Source of the DNA: Candidatus Methylomirabilota bacterium
GTDB taxonomy: Bacteria > Methylomirabilota > Methylomirabilia > Methylomirabilales > Methylomirabilaceae
Assembly: GCA_028870115.1 (NCBI GenBank)
Contig: JAGWQH010000036.1
Coordinates: forward strand, 1-64,000
DNA length: 64,000 bases
Reading direction: 5' to 3'
The notes below the pieces were generated by a model. The model was not told where the DNA came from and did no database searches. It worked only from the letters and a program-made list of their open reading frames with translations. The position numbers and the translations under genes were made by a program. Below, piece by piece: positions 17,777 to 27,910 of the stretch. Position 1 is the stretch's first letter; each line of letters opens with the position of its first letter.

Positions 17777-18900
17777 CCGCTCCGTCCTGGGATGATCCTG
17801 TGCCGATGGAACAGGTGCATCGAATTCTCATTATTAAGCCGAGTTCGATCGGTGACGTGGTGAATGCCCTTCCGTTCCTCAGCTCGCTCAGGCGGCGGTA
17901 CCCGGATCGGTACATCGCATGGCTGGTGGAGGAGGAGGCGGCGGAGTTGCTGCTCGGTCATCCCTTGCTGGATCGGGTCATCGTGTCAGGCCGCAGACGA
18001 TGGGGACGAGCAATGCGGACCCCCTTCCGTGGGCCGGCGGCGCTGCGAGAGGCCGCTTCGCTGATCGCCGAACTCCGCCAGGGTCGGTATGACCTTGTTG
18101 TCGATCTGCAGGGACTGCTGAAGAGCGCTCTCATGGTGATCTGCGCCGGCGCGCGATTTCGAGTCGGTCTGGCGGGTGGCCGCGAGGGGAGCGGGCGCGC
18201 ATTGACTCACGTGGTGCCGCTTCCACCCGGGCCGCTGCATGCCGTGGACCGGTACTTGGAGGCCGCCAGATTCCTGGGAGCAGACACGCTATCGAAAGCG
18301 TTCGTGTTTCCTTCCCGGCCCGACGACGGGGCGAGGGCTGAAGCGCTCCTGGTTGAGGCAGGGGTGAGGCCGAATACGTTGGTAATCGCCCTCAATCCGC
18401 AGGCGCGTTGGCCGACGAAACTCTGGGGGGAGGAGCAGTTCGCACGCGTGGGGGAGGCGGTGGCACGCCGCCATGATGCCAGGATTCTTGTGATCGGTTC
18501 CTCCTCGGACCTTCCACTGGCCAGGCGCCTGGCACGCTGCATGAATCCGGCGCCGTTCGTGGCGGCCGGCCGGATAGACCTGAAGGTCCTGATCGCGCTC
18601 CTCCGGCGGATCGACCTCCTGGTGACGGTGGATTCCGGTCCCATGCACCTGGCGGCTGCGCTGGGAACCCCTCTCGTCGCGCTCTTTGGTCCAACTGATC
18701 CGCGTCTTATCGGTCCCTACGGGGGTGATGGGGTTGTGCTCCGTGTCCCTCTTCCTTGCAGTCCCTGCTCAAAGCGGCGGTGTCAGATCGAAGCGGATCG
18801 CTTGTGTATGCGCTCGATCTCGATCGAACAGGTGGTGGAAACCGCCTCCGCTCTGTTGGCCACAGGCCCAGCATGTCGAACAGGCCGCGATTTCTCGTAA
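17773..18900 (+). CDS. waaC: GT9 heptosyltransferase, WaaC-like
   Basis: This 375-residue glycosyltransferase family 9 protein is probably the heptosyltransferase I that adds the first heptose to Kdo. It has RILIIKPSSIGDVVNALPFL at the N-terminus, VVDLQGLLKSALM, ALNPQARWPTKLW and the donor-binding VTVDSGPMHLAAALGTP. ATG 17773 overlaps the fusion gene in ATGA; upstream in-frame codons lie inside that gene. WaaC and WaaF are told apart here by the opening motif and by having two GT9 proteins in tandem, so the symbol is moderately sure. Confidence 0.82.
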   Translation: MTAPSWDDPVPMEQVHRILIIKPSSIGDVVNALPFLSSLRRRYPDRYIAWLVEEEAAELLLGHPLLDRVIVSGRRRWGRAMRTPFRGPAALREAASLIAELRQGRYDLVVDLQGLLKSALMVICAGARFRVGLAGGREGSGRALTHVVPLPPGPLHAVDRYLEAARFLGADTLSKAFVFPSRPDDGARAEALLVEAGVRPNTLVIALNPQARWPTKLWGEEQFARVGEAVARRHDARILVIGSSSDLPLARRLARCMNPAPFVAAGRIDLKVLIALLRRIDLLVTVDSGPMHLAAALGTPLVALFGPTDPRLIGPYGGDGVVLRVPLPCSPCSKRRCQIEADRLCMRSISIEQVVETASALLATGPACRTGRDFS

Positions 18901-18916
18901 CCAGGTCCGTGGGGTT

Positions 18917-18922
18917 TATAAT
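18917..18922 (+). promoter_or_regulatory. Possible -10 element (TATAAT) before the MEMO gene
   Basis: A TATAAT hexamer lies 26 bases upstream of the ATG at 18949, in a short gap after the envelope operon. No good -35 is visible at the normal distance, so this could be a weak internal promoter or chance. Confidence 0.3.
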
Positions 18923-18948
18923 GTCAAGAGGGGCGTGAGAAACCGACG

Positions 18949-19755
18949 ATGATTCGACAGGCAGTCGTAGCCGGCTCGTTTTATCCGGGTACCCCGGAGC
19001 GGTTGCGGGCACAGGCAGTCGATCTGATGATCACAGAAGATCTCCCGAAGGTGCGCGCTATCGGGGCTGTCGTCCCCCACGCCGGCTATATCTACTCCGG
19101 GAGAGTCGCCGGAGCAGTGTATGCCCGGCTTGCCTTTCCCGATGTGTTTGTAATCCTGGGACCAAATCACACCGGCTTAGGGGCAGGGGTCGCGATCATG
19201 ACCTATGGGAAATGGGGGACACCCCTTGGTCAGGTAGCTATCGATACAGATCTGGCCAAGGCCATCCTGCGGAATTCGCAGACCATCGAGGAGGATGATC
19301 TCGGACACCAGCGCGAGCACTCTATCGAGGTGCAACTCCCTCTGCTCCAGGCGCGTGATCGTCCTTTCTCCTTTGTGCCGATCTGCCTCTTCAGCAGTGA
19401 ATATGCAGTTTGTCAGGATGTCGGGTTGGCGGTGGCTCGGGCCATTGCGGCGTCACATCGATCGGTGCTGATGGTGGCCAGTACCGACATGAGTCATTAC
19501 GTGAGTCAGGAACAGGCCAAGGCAAAGGATCACCTGGCGATCGATGCCATCTTGGCGTGCGACCCTCAACGATTGCATCGAGTCGTGGGACGGGAGAGGA
19601 TTACCATGTGCGGATTTCATCCAACGACCGCACTGCTGATCGCCGCCCGGGAGCTTGGGGCCACCTCGGCGGAGCTGATCAGCTACGCCACGTCTGCCGA
19701 TGTCACCAAGGACGATTCCAGCGTGGTCGGCTATGCCGGGCTGATCATTAAATGA
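18949..19755 (+). CDS. MEMO1-family protein (AmmeMemoRadiSam system protein B)
   Basis: This 268-residue protein belongs to the MEMO family, related to non-heme-iron extradiol dioxygenases. It has AVVAGSFYPGTPERLRAQ at the N-terminus, VPHAGYIYSGRVAGAVYA, LGPNHTGLG, EHSIEVQLPLLQ and ASTDMSHYVS, the usual His/Asp metal-site neighbourhood. Such proteins commonly co-occur with AMMECR1 and a radical SAM enzyme, but neither partner is in this window. The biochemical role is not established in bacteria. Confidence 0.9.
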   Translation: MIRQAVVAGSFYPGTPERLRAQAVDLMITEDLPKVRAIGAVVPHAGYIYSGRVAGAVYARLAFPDVFVILGPNHTGLGAGVAIMTYGKWGTPLGQVAIDTDLAKAILRNSQTIEEDDLGHQREHSIEVQLPLLQARDRPFSFVPICLFSSEYAVCQDVGLAVARAIAASHRSVLMVASTDMSHYVSQEQAKAKDHLAIDAILACDPQRLHRVVGRERITMCGFHPTTALLIAARELGATSAELISYATSADVTKDDSSVVGYAGLIIK

Positions 19756-19841
19756 GGGGGGGATGTATTGCCCATCTATGATCACTATAGTGCACACTCC
19801 ACTGTTTTCACTTGACGCCTCAGGGTCAGCTTACATCATAG

Positions 19842-22334
19842 CTAGACGACGGGCTGAATGTTCCAGATCTCCCGGGCGTACTCCGCGATGGCGCGGTCGC
19901 TCGAGAATGTTCCTGTGCGGGCAACGTTTAAGATGGCCTTACGAGACCAGGCCGGTCGGTCTGTAAACGCCTGGGCAACCCGTTCCTGGGTCTCGATATA
20001 CGACTCCAGATCGGCCAGATGGAAGTATGGATCTCCGCGGTCCAGAACCGATTCACTAATCCAGCGGAATAGACCAGGCTGGTTCGGACAGAACAGATTG
20101 GACGCGAATGTCTCCATGACCCGTCGTATATAGGGGTTGCGGTGATAATACTCTCGAGGATGATACGAGCCTCGCTCCCGCATCTGCCGGATCGCTTCAA
20201 CCTGTAATCCGAAGAGAAAGACGTTCTCCTCGCCCACCTCTTGCATGATCTCGATATTGGCTCCATCATACGTGCCGACGATGAGGGCTCCATTCATCGC
20301 GAACTTCATGCTTCCCGTCCCTGAGGCCTCTGTGCCGGCCATTGAGATCTGCTGATTGACATCCGCGGCGGGAATGATCTGTTCCGCCAGGGAGACGCGG
20401 TAGTCGGGGATGAAGACTACCTTGATCAGCCCCTTTACCCGCGGATCGTTGTTGATGATCTGACCCACGCTGGTAATCAATTTGATGATCTGTTTCGCCG
20501 TCCAATACCCCGGCGCCGCCTTACCCGCAAAGATGTAAACACGAGGCGCAGGCGGCTCGTGCCCATCTTGGACCATGCATAGATACTGGTGGACGATCTG
20601 CATGATGTTGAGCAGTTGCCGTTTGTACTCGTGAATCCGTTTGACGTGCACATCAAACAACGCGTCCGGACTGACAACTATCCGGCTGACGTCGTAGATG
20701 AGTCGCGCCAATCGCACTTTGTTGACCCGCTTCATGGCCATAAATGCCTGCCGGAAATTCGCATTCTCAATGTGAGGTTCCAAGGCCCCCAGCTTCCCAA
20801 GGTCGGTAATCCAACCGCTCCCAATCGTGTCGGTAATGAGATCGGCCAACAGCGGATTCGCTTGAAGCAGCCAGCGTCGCGGCGTCACGCCATTCGTCTT
20901 AGTGCTGAATTTGTCCGGCCAGAGTTGAGAGAAATCAGGCGCCAAAGAGGTTCTCACCAGTTGGGTGTGGAGCGTCGAGACTCCGTTCACGGCATGGCTG
21001 CCAACCAGTGCGAGGTTGACCATGCGTACCTGCTTCTGCTCCCCCTCCTCAATCAGGGACATACGTTGCAATCGCTCGTGGTCGCGTGGCCACATAGTGG
21101 CCACCTGTGCCAGGAACCGGCGATTGATCTCGTAGATGATCTGCAGGTGTCGCGGCAGGACGGCCTCGAGCAGCGAGACCGACCATTTTTCCAGCGCTTC
21201 CGGCATCAGGGTATGATTGGTATACGACAGTGTGGCCTGCGTAATCTCCCAGGCGGTTTCCCATGGTTGGGCAAGTTCATCAACCAGCATCCGCATCAAT
21301 TCTGCAACGGCCAGGGCCGGATGGGTGTCGTTGAGTTGAATGGCGGCCTTGGAGGCGAACTGGTCAAAGTCAGTATGGCTCCTGCTGTACCGGCGGACAA
21401 TGTCTCGGAGGGCGCATGCTACGAGGAGGTACTCTTGAAGCAGTCGCAGCTCCCGGCCTGCTTTAATTGAGTCGGCAGGGTAGAGAACTTTGGAGATAGT
21501 CTCCGTGCTGATCTGTTGCTCAACCGCCTTCAGATAGTCCCCCTCATTGAAGATCTGCATGTCGAACTCTTCGGATGATCGCGCCGAGTACAATCGCAGC
21601 ACATTGACCGTGTTTCCGCCGTACCCGACAATCGGCATATCGTGCGGGACGCCGATGATGATCTTCCAATCCATCCACATGGGGTTGTACCCCCCTGCGC
21701 GATCAATGCCGTGTTCGACGCGACCGTACACGGGCACAATACAAGCCTCATCGAGACGCTCAATCTGCCAGGGGTTGCCGTGGGCCAACCAGTTGTCCGG
21801 TTTTTCTTTCTGATACCCGCTGTCAATGGCCTGCTTGAACAGGCCGTACTCATAGTTAATGCCGTATCCGTATCCCGGCATACCCATGGTGGCCAGCGAG
21901 TCCAGAAAACAGGCCGCCAGGCGACCAAGGCCGCCATTGCCAAGCGCAGCTTCAGGTTCGCCTTCCAGCACATCATCGAGATCGACCCCCATCGTGTGGA
22001 GCGCCTCCCGGCAAGGATCGAGCATTCCCAGATTGCTCAGGTTATTTCTCAACGACTGGCCCAGGAGAAACTCCATGGAGAGATAATGCAGGCGCTTAGG
22101 ATCGGCCTGTTGATACCGGTCCTCGGTATCCAGCATCCGGTCGATGAGGGCATCTCGAACGGCGAACGCTACAGCCATGAACAACTCGCGGCTGGAACAG
22201 CGCTCCCATTTTTTTCCTAACGAATATCGGGCATGATAGCGGATTGCGTCTTGAAAGGCAGATACCGTGAGGGCCACATGGCGATGCGCTCCGAATTCCG
22301 GTTCTGGATCCCGCTCAAGCCTGCTGGTCGACAT
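19842..22334 (-). CDS. glgP: Glycogen/maltodextrin phosphorylase
   Basis: This enzyme releases glucose-1-phosphate from alpha-1,4-glucans by phosphorolysis. The 830-residue GT35 protein has the N-terminal YLSMEFLLGQSLRNNL, GNGGLGRLAACFLDS and NGVTPRRWLLQANPLL. The PLP-site region is EASGTGSMKFAMNGALIVGT, with the lysine that binds pyridoxal phosphate. The length is normal. It is the last gene of a minus-strand regulatory operon and begins only three bases after the anti-sigma kinase gene, so its expression is coupled to the signalling genes. Confidence 0.96.
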   Translation of the reverse strand: MSTSRLERDPEPEFGAHRHVALTVSAFQDAIRYHARYSLGKKWERCSSRELFMAVAFAVRDALIDRMLDTEDRYQQADPKRLHYLSMEFLLGQSLRNNLSNLGMLDPCREALHTMGVDLDDVLEGEPEAALGNGGLGRLAACFLDSLATMGMPGYGYGINYEYGLFKQAIDSGYQKEKPDNWLAHGNPWQIERLDEACIVPVYGRVEHGIDRAGGYNPMWMDWKIIIGVPHDMPIVGYGGNTVNVLRLYSARSSEEFDMQIFNEGDYLKAVEQQISTETISKVLYPADSIKAGRELRLLQEYLLVACALRDIVRRYSRSHTDFDQFASKAAIQLNDTHPALAVAELMRMLVDELAQPWETAWEITQATLSYTNHTLMPEALEKWSVSLLEAVLPRHLQIIYEINRRFLAQVATMWPRDHERLQRMSLIEEGEQKQVRMVNLALVGSHAVNGVSTLHTQLVRTSLAPDFSQLWPDKFSTKTNGVTPRRWLLQANPLLADLITDTIGSGWITDLGKLGALEPHIENANFRQAFMAMKRVNKVRLARLIYDVSRIVVSPDALFDVHVKRIHEYKRQLLNIMQIVHQYLCMVQDGHEPPAPRVYIFAGKAAPGYWTAKQIIKLITSVGQIINNDPRVKGLIKVVFIPDYRVSLAEQIIPAADVNQQISMAGTEASGTGSMKFAMNGALIVGTYDGANIEIMQEVGEENVFLFGLQVEAIRQMRERGSYHPREYYHRNPYIRRVMETFASNLFCPNQPGLFRWISESVLDRGDPYFHLADLESYIETQERVAQAFTDRPAWSRKAILNVARTGTFSSDRAIAEYAREIWNIQPVV

Positions 22335-22337
22335 CGG

Positions 22338-22808
22338 TCACTCCCTCGGTGATTCTTGTCTGGATTGACACGATTTGAGAAATCTCGTCAGAGTCAGAAT
22401 ATTTTTCCCATGGGATGTCGTATATGTGACCTCGTCCATGGTTTTCCTGATAATCGCGAGTCCTAACCCCCTCTCGGGAAGACGTTCCAGGCAGTGGGGA
22501 TCGAAATCAAAGGGTGAAGCGGTCTGAGGTACGAGGTGCTTCGGGTCCATGGTCCGTCCTGCGTCACAGATCTGAACGATCAGCCGGTCCGAATACTGGC
22601 CAAAGATCACTTCTATCTCATGCGCTGCCTCGCGATCGTAGGCGTGCACGATGGCGTTATTGACCGCCTCGACAACGCACAACGCGATCTGATGTGATTC
22701 GACATCGGAAAGCGGGGCAAGGGAGCAGAGCCGCTGTATTGCCTGACCGATGAGCGGGACATTCTGGAGATCGCTGGTGATGGCCAGTGTGATCCGTCGT
22801 TCGCTCAA
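22338..22808 (-). CDS. rsbW: RsbW-like anti-sigma factor / serine kinase
   Basis: This 156-residue GHKL-fold ATPase resembles RsbW and SpoIIAB. It has the N-box ALCVVEAVNNAIVHAYD, the G1 region VQICDAGRTMDP and the G2 region LPERGLGLAIIRKTMDEV. Such proteins bind and silence a sigma factor (or another partner), and phosphorylate the STAS antagonist encoded next door. No sigma factor gene lies nearby, so the target is unknown. The gene sits between the antagonist gene (six bases upstream) and glgP. Confidence 0.88.
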   Translation of the reverse strand: MSERRITLAITSDLQNVPLIGQAIQRLCSLAPLSDVESHQIALCVVEAVNNAIVHAYDREAAHEIEVIFGQYSDRLIVQICDAGRTMDPKHLVPQTASPFDFDPHCLERLPERGLGLAIIRKTMDEVTYTTSHGKNILTLTRFLKSCQSRQESPRE

Positions 22809-22814
22809 CTCGCC

Positions 22815-23162
22815 CTATCCTTTGTCGCCGCCCAAGGCTGACATGGCCTGTTTCTCGTTACTGAAGACCTGAAACACCCGGTCCATCCTCGTCAGTTTGA
22901 ACAAGGTCATGGTCGTTTCCTGCAACCCGCACACGACCAACTCTCCTCGTCCCCCCATTCGCTTCAGACTGGAGACAATCGCTCCCAAGCCACTGCTGTC
23001 GATAAACTCTACCCCAGAGAGATTCAGGACAATCTTGGTGTTACCTGAAGCGATCAGTTCGGTCATCCGTTCCTTGAAATCAGTTGCGACTCTGGCATCC
23101 AGCCGCTCCTCCAGTGGCGTCACAATCAGCGCCTCGCCTGCTCTCCGCTGGTCAAGCTGCAT
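22815..23162 (-). CDS. rsbV: STAS-domain anti-sigma factor antagonist (RsbV-like)
   Basis: This 115-residue STAS protein has the phosphorylation-site motif LSGVEFIDSSGLGAIVSSL, with the serine that the cognate kinase modifies. In the unphosphorylated state it would bind the anti-sigma kinase and free its target. The phosphatase encoded upstream in the operon is the expected reactivator. The ATG at 23162 and the short gaps on both sides fit one transcript. Confidence 0.9.
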   Translation of the reverse strand: MQLDQRRAGEALIVTPLEERLDARVATDFKERMTELIASGNTKIVLNLSGVEFIDSSGLGAIVSSLKRMGGRGELVVCGLQETTMTLFKLTRMDRVFQVFSNEKQAMSALGGDKG

Positions 23163-23180
23163 CGCGTGGGCTCCTTTGCC

Positions 23181-23495
23181 TTATTCGGATTGTCGAACCT
23201 GAACTGTTACTGCCGTAAGGTAGGCTGCCAGCCGCTCGCACAGCCTTGTCATGGTCTCCCGATCGCCGCGCCTGCCGGCCTCCTCGATTCCCTGTCCTAT
23301 TTCGCTGATCTCTGTGAACCCATAGCCGCCTCCTGTCCCTTTCATAGTGTGGCCTAATCGCGCGAGCTCTGCGAACTTGTCTTCCTGGACCAATCGCTTG
23401 ATCTGTTCGACATCCCGGCGACGATTCTCTAAAAACTCCGGGATCAGATCCGCGAGATCCTCGTCAACATAGACGACGGTCGTCTGTTCCCCCAT
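23181..23495 (-). CDS. Histidine phosphotransfer (Hpt) protein
   Basis: This 104-residue Hpt domain protein has the phosphoacceptor histidine in ARLGHTMKGTGGGYGF, inside a four-helix bundle. It would carry phosphoryl groups between the receivers of the neighbouring hybrid kinase and another receiver, for instance the receiver of the PP2C protein. The start at 23495 has a near-perfect AAGGAGGGGCG site; a longer in-frame start at 23537 would overlap the kinase gene. Confidence 0.9.
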   Translation of the reverse strand: MGEQTTVVYVDEDLADLIPEFLENRRRDVEQIKRLVQEDKFAELARLGHTMKGTGGGYGFTEISEIGQGIEEAGRRGDRETMTRLCERLAAYLTAVTVQVRQSE

Positions 23496-23508
23496 CTTCC
23501 GCCCCTCC

Positions 23509-26500
23509 TTATGGGACCTCCGAGACAGCATCCTCACCGGCTTCCTCCGAATTGTCCAGATAGTGCTTCATCGTCTGAAGCAGGAGATCCTTCTTCAGCG
23601 GCTTCGTGAGATAATCATCCATCCCCTGCTGGAGGCACTGCTCCCGATACTCCGCACCCACATACGCCGTCATCGCGATGATGGGTGTCCGCCCGACGTT
23701 GTGCTCCCGCTCCCATGACCTGATCGCTCGAGTCGCCTCAAACCCATCCATTTCCGGCATCTGCACGTCCATCAGGATGAGATCATAGCGGACCTGCCGT
23801 ACGGCGTCCACCGCTGCAATCCCATTCTCGGCGGTCACGACCCAGTACCCGGCGCTCTTGAGAATTCTTTCCACCAGATACTGATTGTCTGGATTGTCCT
23901 CGACAAGTAAGATGTGCTGCTGGAGGGTGGGGCGTTCCGCTTCAGGGGTGAGTGGCTCAACCGGAACCTCGACTTCTTTCGTCCTTCGAAGCAGCCCCAA
24001 CAATACATCCAGGAGCTTTGAGTGCTTGACCGGCTTGGTCAGGACCACTGTAATCCCGAGTTCCTCTTTCATAGCAGCAGACAGCCCTTCCCAGGATGAG
24101 AGCATCACTAACTTGATTTGCTGGAGTCGTGGGATTTGTCGAATCGCCCGCGCGACGGACGCTCCGTCCATGTCCGGCATCTGATAGTCGAGGATGACGA
24201 TCTGATAGCCCGGTTGTGGCGCCTGCAACAGCGTCAGAGCCTCCTCCCCGCCGGTGGCTTCTCTCACGGACATGCCCCACGTCTGTAGCATTCGGCGCAG
24301 GATGAGGCGATTGGTCGAATTGTCATCCACAATCAGCACCGTGACATGGCGGAGGTCGGGATAGGTCTCCTCCTCTCCTCTCGCAACCTCAGCTTCAGGC
24401 TCCGCCACGGAGACCGTAAGACCACAATGGAAGGTGGAACCCTTACCCTCCTCGCTTTCCACCCATATCCGCCCACCCATCAGCTCTACGAGAGCTTTCG
24501 AGATACTCAAGCCCAGTCCGCTCCCCCCGAATCGTCGCGTTGTGGTGGCGTCCGCCTGCGCAAACGGGTCAAAGATTTTGGCGTGCAGATGACTCGGGAT
24601 ACCGATTCCGGTATCGGCTACCGAAAAATGGAGCCCCACTCGCCCGGGCGTATCAACCTTTGTCTGCTCAACCTGGACAGCCACCTCTCCGCGTTCAGTG
24701 AACTTGATCGCATTGCCCACCAGGTTGACCAACACCTGTCTCAGGCGTGTAGGGTCTCCGCGAACCCGTGAGGGCAGCGCGGGATCCACATAGCACGTCA
24801 ACTCCAGCCCCTTTTTCTGGGCCCGAATGCTCAGAATCTCGGCCACACCCTCAACGACATCCCGCAGGTGAAAATCTACGTCCTCAATCGTCATCTGGCC
24901 CGCCTCAAGTTTGGAGAGGTCAAGGATATCGTTAATGACCGTCAGCAGCGCCTCCGAGGAGGACTGTACCACCTGCAAGAACTCTTGTTGCTCGGCTGTG
25001 AGTACGGTGTCGAGGGTAAGTTCGGTCATCCCGATGATGGCATTCAACGGCGTCCGGATTTCGTGACTCATCTTGGCCAGGAAGTCGCTCTTGGCTCGGT
25101 TGGCTGTTTCTGCGATAGTTTTCGCCTGTTGCATTGCGGCTTCCGCCCGCTTACGTTCTTCGACCTCTCGTTTCAGCTCTTCGGCCTGACGTTGCACGGA
25201 ACTCCAGAGCCGGCTGTGCTCAATCACAATGGCCACCTGATCGGCCAGGGGAAGCAGGCGCTCAATGTCTCGTGAGGAGTACGCCCCGGTCGTCAGGCTG
25301 TCGAGGAAGAAGACTCCCAACACCTCTCCTCCAGCCAGAAGGGGAAGTCCAAGAACGGATCGGATCCCTTCCTGCGCCAGATAGGTCTCATCGCGGAACC
25401 CGAGCTCCGTGACGAGATTACGCACAAGCCGGGGCTCTCTGTGGGTCAGTATCCACTCGACCGCCGTGTCGTTCGTCTTCGGCCAGCTCTGTCCCTGGTG
25501 GGAGGCAAGCGGGAGATGAGCGACGGAGTAGGCCACGCGGAGTTGATCCCCTTCCGGGAGAATCATCCCCAAGCGGTCATACGGGACGTAGGACTCCACC
25601 GCCTGGGCAAAGGTACCGAAGACCTCATCGAGTTCGAGCGATCGGTTCAGGAGGCGGCTCAGCGTGAAGAGCGCCTCCCACCGCGTGGCGAGGTCCTTTG
25701 TCGTCTCATACAGTTGAGCCAGTTCGGTATGGGCGGCTGTCAGGTCCGCATCTGCGCGCTTGCGGGCGGTGATGTCCTGCTTGACCGCGATGAAATGGGT
25801 GATCTGATCTTGACCGTCTCGAACGGGGGAGATGGTCTGCTCTTCGGTGTAGAGGCTCCCGTCCTTACGCCGGTTAATCATCTCTCCGTGCCAGACCTGC
25901 CCGGAGAGAATCGTCTCCCAAAGATGCCGGTAGAACGCAGTATCGTGATGGCCTGACTTGAGGAGGCGCGGGTTGCGATCGAGCAGCTCCGGGGCCGTGT
26001 AGCCTGTAAGAGAGGTAACGGCGGGATTGACCCAGATGATGGTTCCTTCCCGGTTAGTGATGACGATGCCGTTGGCCGCGGCCTCCAGTGCGGTGGTGCG
26101 CAGGTACAGTTGGGCCTCTGCCTGTTTGCGGGCGGTGATATCACGAATCGCGCTCATGATGATGCCGCCATCCTTGGTGGGATAGTGGCTCAGCTTGATG
26201 TCCACAGGGAACTCATGCCCGTCCTTGCGCACGCCGTATAATTCCAGACCCACCCCCATGGGCCGCGTCACGGGGTTGATGAGGTAGGTGGCGCGATCCG
26301 CTTCGTGCCGGCTGCGGAGGCGTTCCGGTACCAGCATCTCAAGGGGTGCGCCCAGCAACTCCTGCTGCGTATAGCCGAACAGCCTTTCTGCTTCGTCGTT
26401 TGCGAGCACAATGCGTCCTGCCTGGTTGACCAGTAACATGGCATCCGGCGCGTCATTCACTAGCCCGCGAAACTTGGCCTCGCTTTCGGCAAGCGCGTTG

Positions 26501-26649
26501 AGCGTGTCATGCAGACTACCGGCCAGCCGGTTGAGTTCATCAACCACTCGCGGCGCGGCGGGACACTTGCTAACAACACACTCATTCAGACTGCCGGCCA
26601 GCCGGTTGAGTTCGTCAATAGCCGATGCTGGGCGTGAACTCGGTTGCAT
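23509..26649 (-). CDS. Hybrid sensor histidine kinase (PAS-PAS-GAF-HisKA-HATPase-REC-REC)
   Basis: This 1046-residue protein has no transmembrane segment and is likely cytoplasmic. Two PAS domains (about residues 60-170 and 185-300) are followed by a GAF domain (~335-485) and a short coiled coil. HisKA has [18 protein letters not shown] (His near residue 530), and HATPase has [10 protein letters not shown] and [20 protein letters not shown]. Two receivers follow, with [20 protein letters not shown] and [21 protein letters not shown]. There is no internal Hpt; the separate Hpt gene directly downstream supplies it. The N-terminus holds two copies of [10 protein letters not shown] spaced 25 residues apart. 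The sensed signal is unknown. Confidence 0.93.
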   Translation of the reverse strand: MQPSSRPASAIDELNRLAGSLNECVVSKCPAAPRVVDELNRLAGSLHDTLNALAESEAKFRGLVNDAPDAMLLVNQAGRIVLANDEAERLFGYTQQELLGAPLEMLVPERLRSRHEADRATYLINPVTRPMGVGLELYGVRKDGHEFPVDIKLSHYPTKDGGIIMSAIRDITARKQAEAQLYLRTTALEAAANGIVITNREGTIIWVNPAVTSLTGYTAPELLDRNPRLLKSGHHDTAFYRHLWETILSGQVWHGEMINRRKDGSLYTEEQTISPVRDGQDQITHFIAVKQDITARKRADADLTAAHTELAQLYETTKDLATRWEALFTLSRLLNRSLELDEVFGTFAQAVESYVPYDRLGMILPEGDQLRVAYSVAHLPLASHQGQSWPKTNDTAVEWILTHREPRLVRNLVTELGFRDETYLAQEGIRSVLGLPLLAGGEVLGVFFLDSLTTGAYSSRDIERLLPLADQVAIVIEHSRLWSSVQRQAEELKREVEERKRAEAAMQQAKTIAETANRAKSDFLAKMSHEIRTPLNAIIGMTELTLDTVLTAEQQEFLQVVQSSSEALLTVINDILDLSKLEAGQMTIEDVDFHLRDVVEGVAEILSIRAQKKGLELTCYVDPALPSRVRGDPTRLRQVLVNLVGNAIKFTERGEVAVQVEQTKVDTPGRVGLHFSVADTGIGIPSHLHAKIFDPFAQADATTTRRFGGSGLGLSISKALVELMGGRIWVESEEGKGSTFHCGLTVSVAEPEAEVARGEEETYPDLRHVTVLIVDDNSTNRLILRRMLQTWGMSVREATGGEEALTLLQAPQPGYQIVILDYQMPDMDGASVARAIRQIPRLQQIKLVMLSSWEGLSAAMKEELGITVVLTKPVKHSKLLDVLLGLLRRTKEVEVPVEPLTPEAERPTLQQHILLVEDNPDNQYLVERILKSAGYWVVTAENGIAAVDAVRQVRYDLILMDVQMPEMDGFEATRAIRSWEREHNVGRTPIIAMTAYVGAEYREQCLQQGMDDYLTKPLKKDLLLQTMKHYLDNSEEAGEDAVSEVP

Positions 26650-26700
26650 CGCTGTCCTCCTGCACGTGAAGCGACCGGCGATCAGCTTGAAGGCTGAGCG

Positions 26701-27894
26701 CTACGTCGTTTCCCTTTCGAGCGCCAGCAGGGTAATGTCGTCCTCAAACTCATCGCTGCCCCTCCAGCGCTCTATTGCTTGTTTGACACCCGCCATTACG
26801 TCGCGCAACGGACGCTCTCGCCACGCCTCTAAGAAAGCGATGAGGCGGTCTACGGAAAAACGCTCTCCATTCTTCGCGGTACATTCAGGAATGCCATCGG
26901 AGTAGAAGAAGAGCCTATCGCCGGGATGGAGGTGCAGTTCTTCTTCTCCATACTTGACATCGGGCAACATTCCCACAGGAAATCCCCCCGTTCCCAGCAA
27001 CTCGGCTTTCGCCTCCCTGGGTTGGTAGATCGGCGATGGATGACCGGCTTGAGTCAGCAGTGTTCGGGCGCTGCGGGTCTCGACGATGCCGTACACCATA
27101 GTGAAATACTGCATTGCATCGTCCCTGGACTGAAACAGTTGGTTAAGGGTATGAACAGCCTCCGCCGGCATGGCGAGGTCGTAATGGGGGGGGTCCGGGA
27201 CGAAGCGCATCAAGGGACTTCCCTGACTGATGGTGGGCGAGAGCAGCTTACTCAGGGTGACTGACAGCATCGCCGCAGGAATCCCGTGACCGGCAACATC
27301 AAGAATATAAAAGCCTACCCGGTGCTCATTGAGCTGGAAGACATTAAAGATGTCGCCTGCGACGAAATGACAGGGAGCAAATATCCACTCAAACCTGAAC
27401 CCGGGGACGACCAGTGCGCGGCTGGGCAGGAGACCTCGCTGCATCGTCACTGCCGCATCGAGGTCCTCACGAATCCTCGAATAGGCCTCCTGCAACTTCT
27501 TATTCTGCTCCTCCAGATCATTTTCCAGCTTGACGACCCGTTCCCCCGCTCTGATCCGGACCTTGAGTTCCCCGGCGTTGAAGGGTTTGATCAGGAAATC
27601 ATCGGCGCCGGCCTCCATCCCCTTGATGAGTTCATCTTTTGAGTGTTTGGCTGTCAGGAGGATGATGTAGATGTATCTCGCGAATCTGCCTTCTCTGATT
27701 CGGCGGCAAAGCTCTAAACCGTCCAGGTTCGGCATGATCCAGTCGGTAATCACAAAACTGATCGGCTCGTTCTGAAGAGTCTCCCACGCTTGTGCGCCGT
27801 CGGATGCAGAAGCGACCTCGTAGCCCCATTTTTGGAGGGTGTGCAGCAGGAGCCTCCGCATATCCGCATCATCGTCAACGATCAGTATTCGCAC
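26701..27894 (-). CDS. rsbU: Response regulator with PP2C-type serine phosphatase output (RsbU-like)
   Basis: This 397-residue protein has an N-terminal receiver (ILIVDDDADMRRLLL; phospho-Asp in FVITDWIMPNLDGLE; KPF motif). A helical linker leads to a C-terminal SpoIIE/PP2C phosphatase with metal-binding motifs VAGDIFNVF, YILDVAGHGIPAAMLS and the terminal DDITLLAL. It would dephosphorylate the STAS antagonist when its receiver is phosphorylated by the hybrid kinase or Hpt protein. GTG 27894 fits the receiver start and follows GGGAG; a longer in-frame start at 27933 adds residues foreign to the family. It is the first gene of the operon. Confidence 0.92.
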   Translation of the reverse strand: MRILIVDDDADMRRLLLHTLQKWGYEVASASDGAQAWETLQNEPISFVITDWIMPNLDGLELCRRIREGRFARYIYIILLTAKHSKDELIKGMEAGADDFLIKPFNAGELKVRIRAGERVVKLENDLEEQNKKLQEAYSRIREDLDAAVTMQRGLLPSRALVVPGFRFEWIFAPCHFVAGDIFNVFQLNEHRVGFYILDVAGHGIPAAMLSVTLSKLLSPTISQGSPLMRFVPDPPHYDLAMPAEAVHTLNQLFQSRDDAMQYFTMVYGIVETRSARTLLTQAGHPSPIYQPREAKAELLGTGGFPVGMLPDVKYGEEELHLHPGDRLFFYSDGIPECTAKNGERFSVDRLIAFLEAWRERPLRDVMAGVKQAIERWRGSDEFEDDITLLALERETT

Positions 27895-27910
27895 TCTACA
27901 CTCCCTTAAC

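Noticed and set aside
19756-19841. CACTATAGTG palindrome between the convergent MEMO and glgP genes as a bidirectional terminator
   Set aside because: Only a 10-bp AT-rich palindrome with no loop or T-run; too weak to call.
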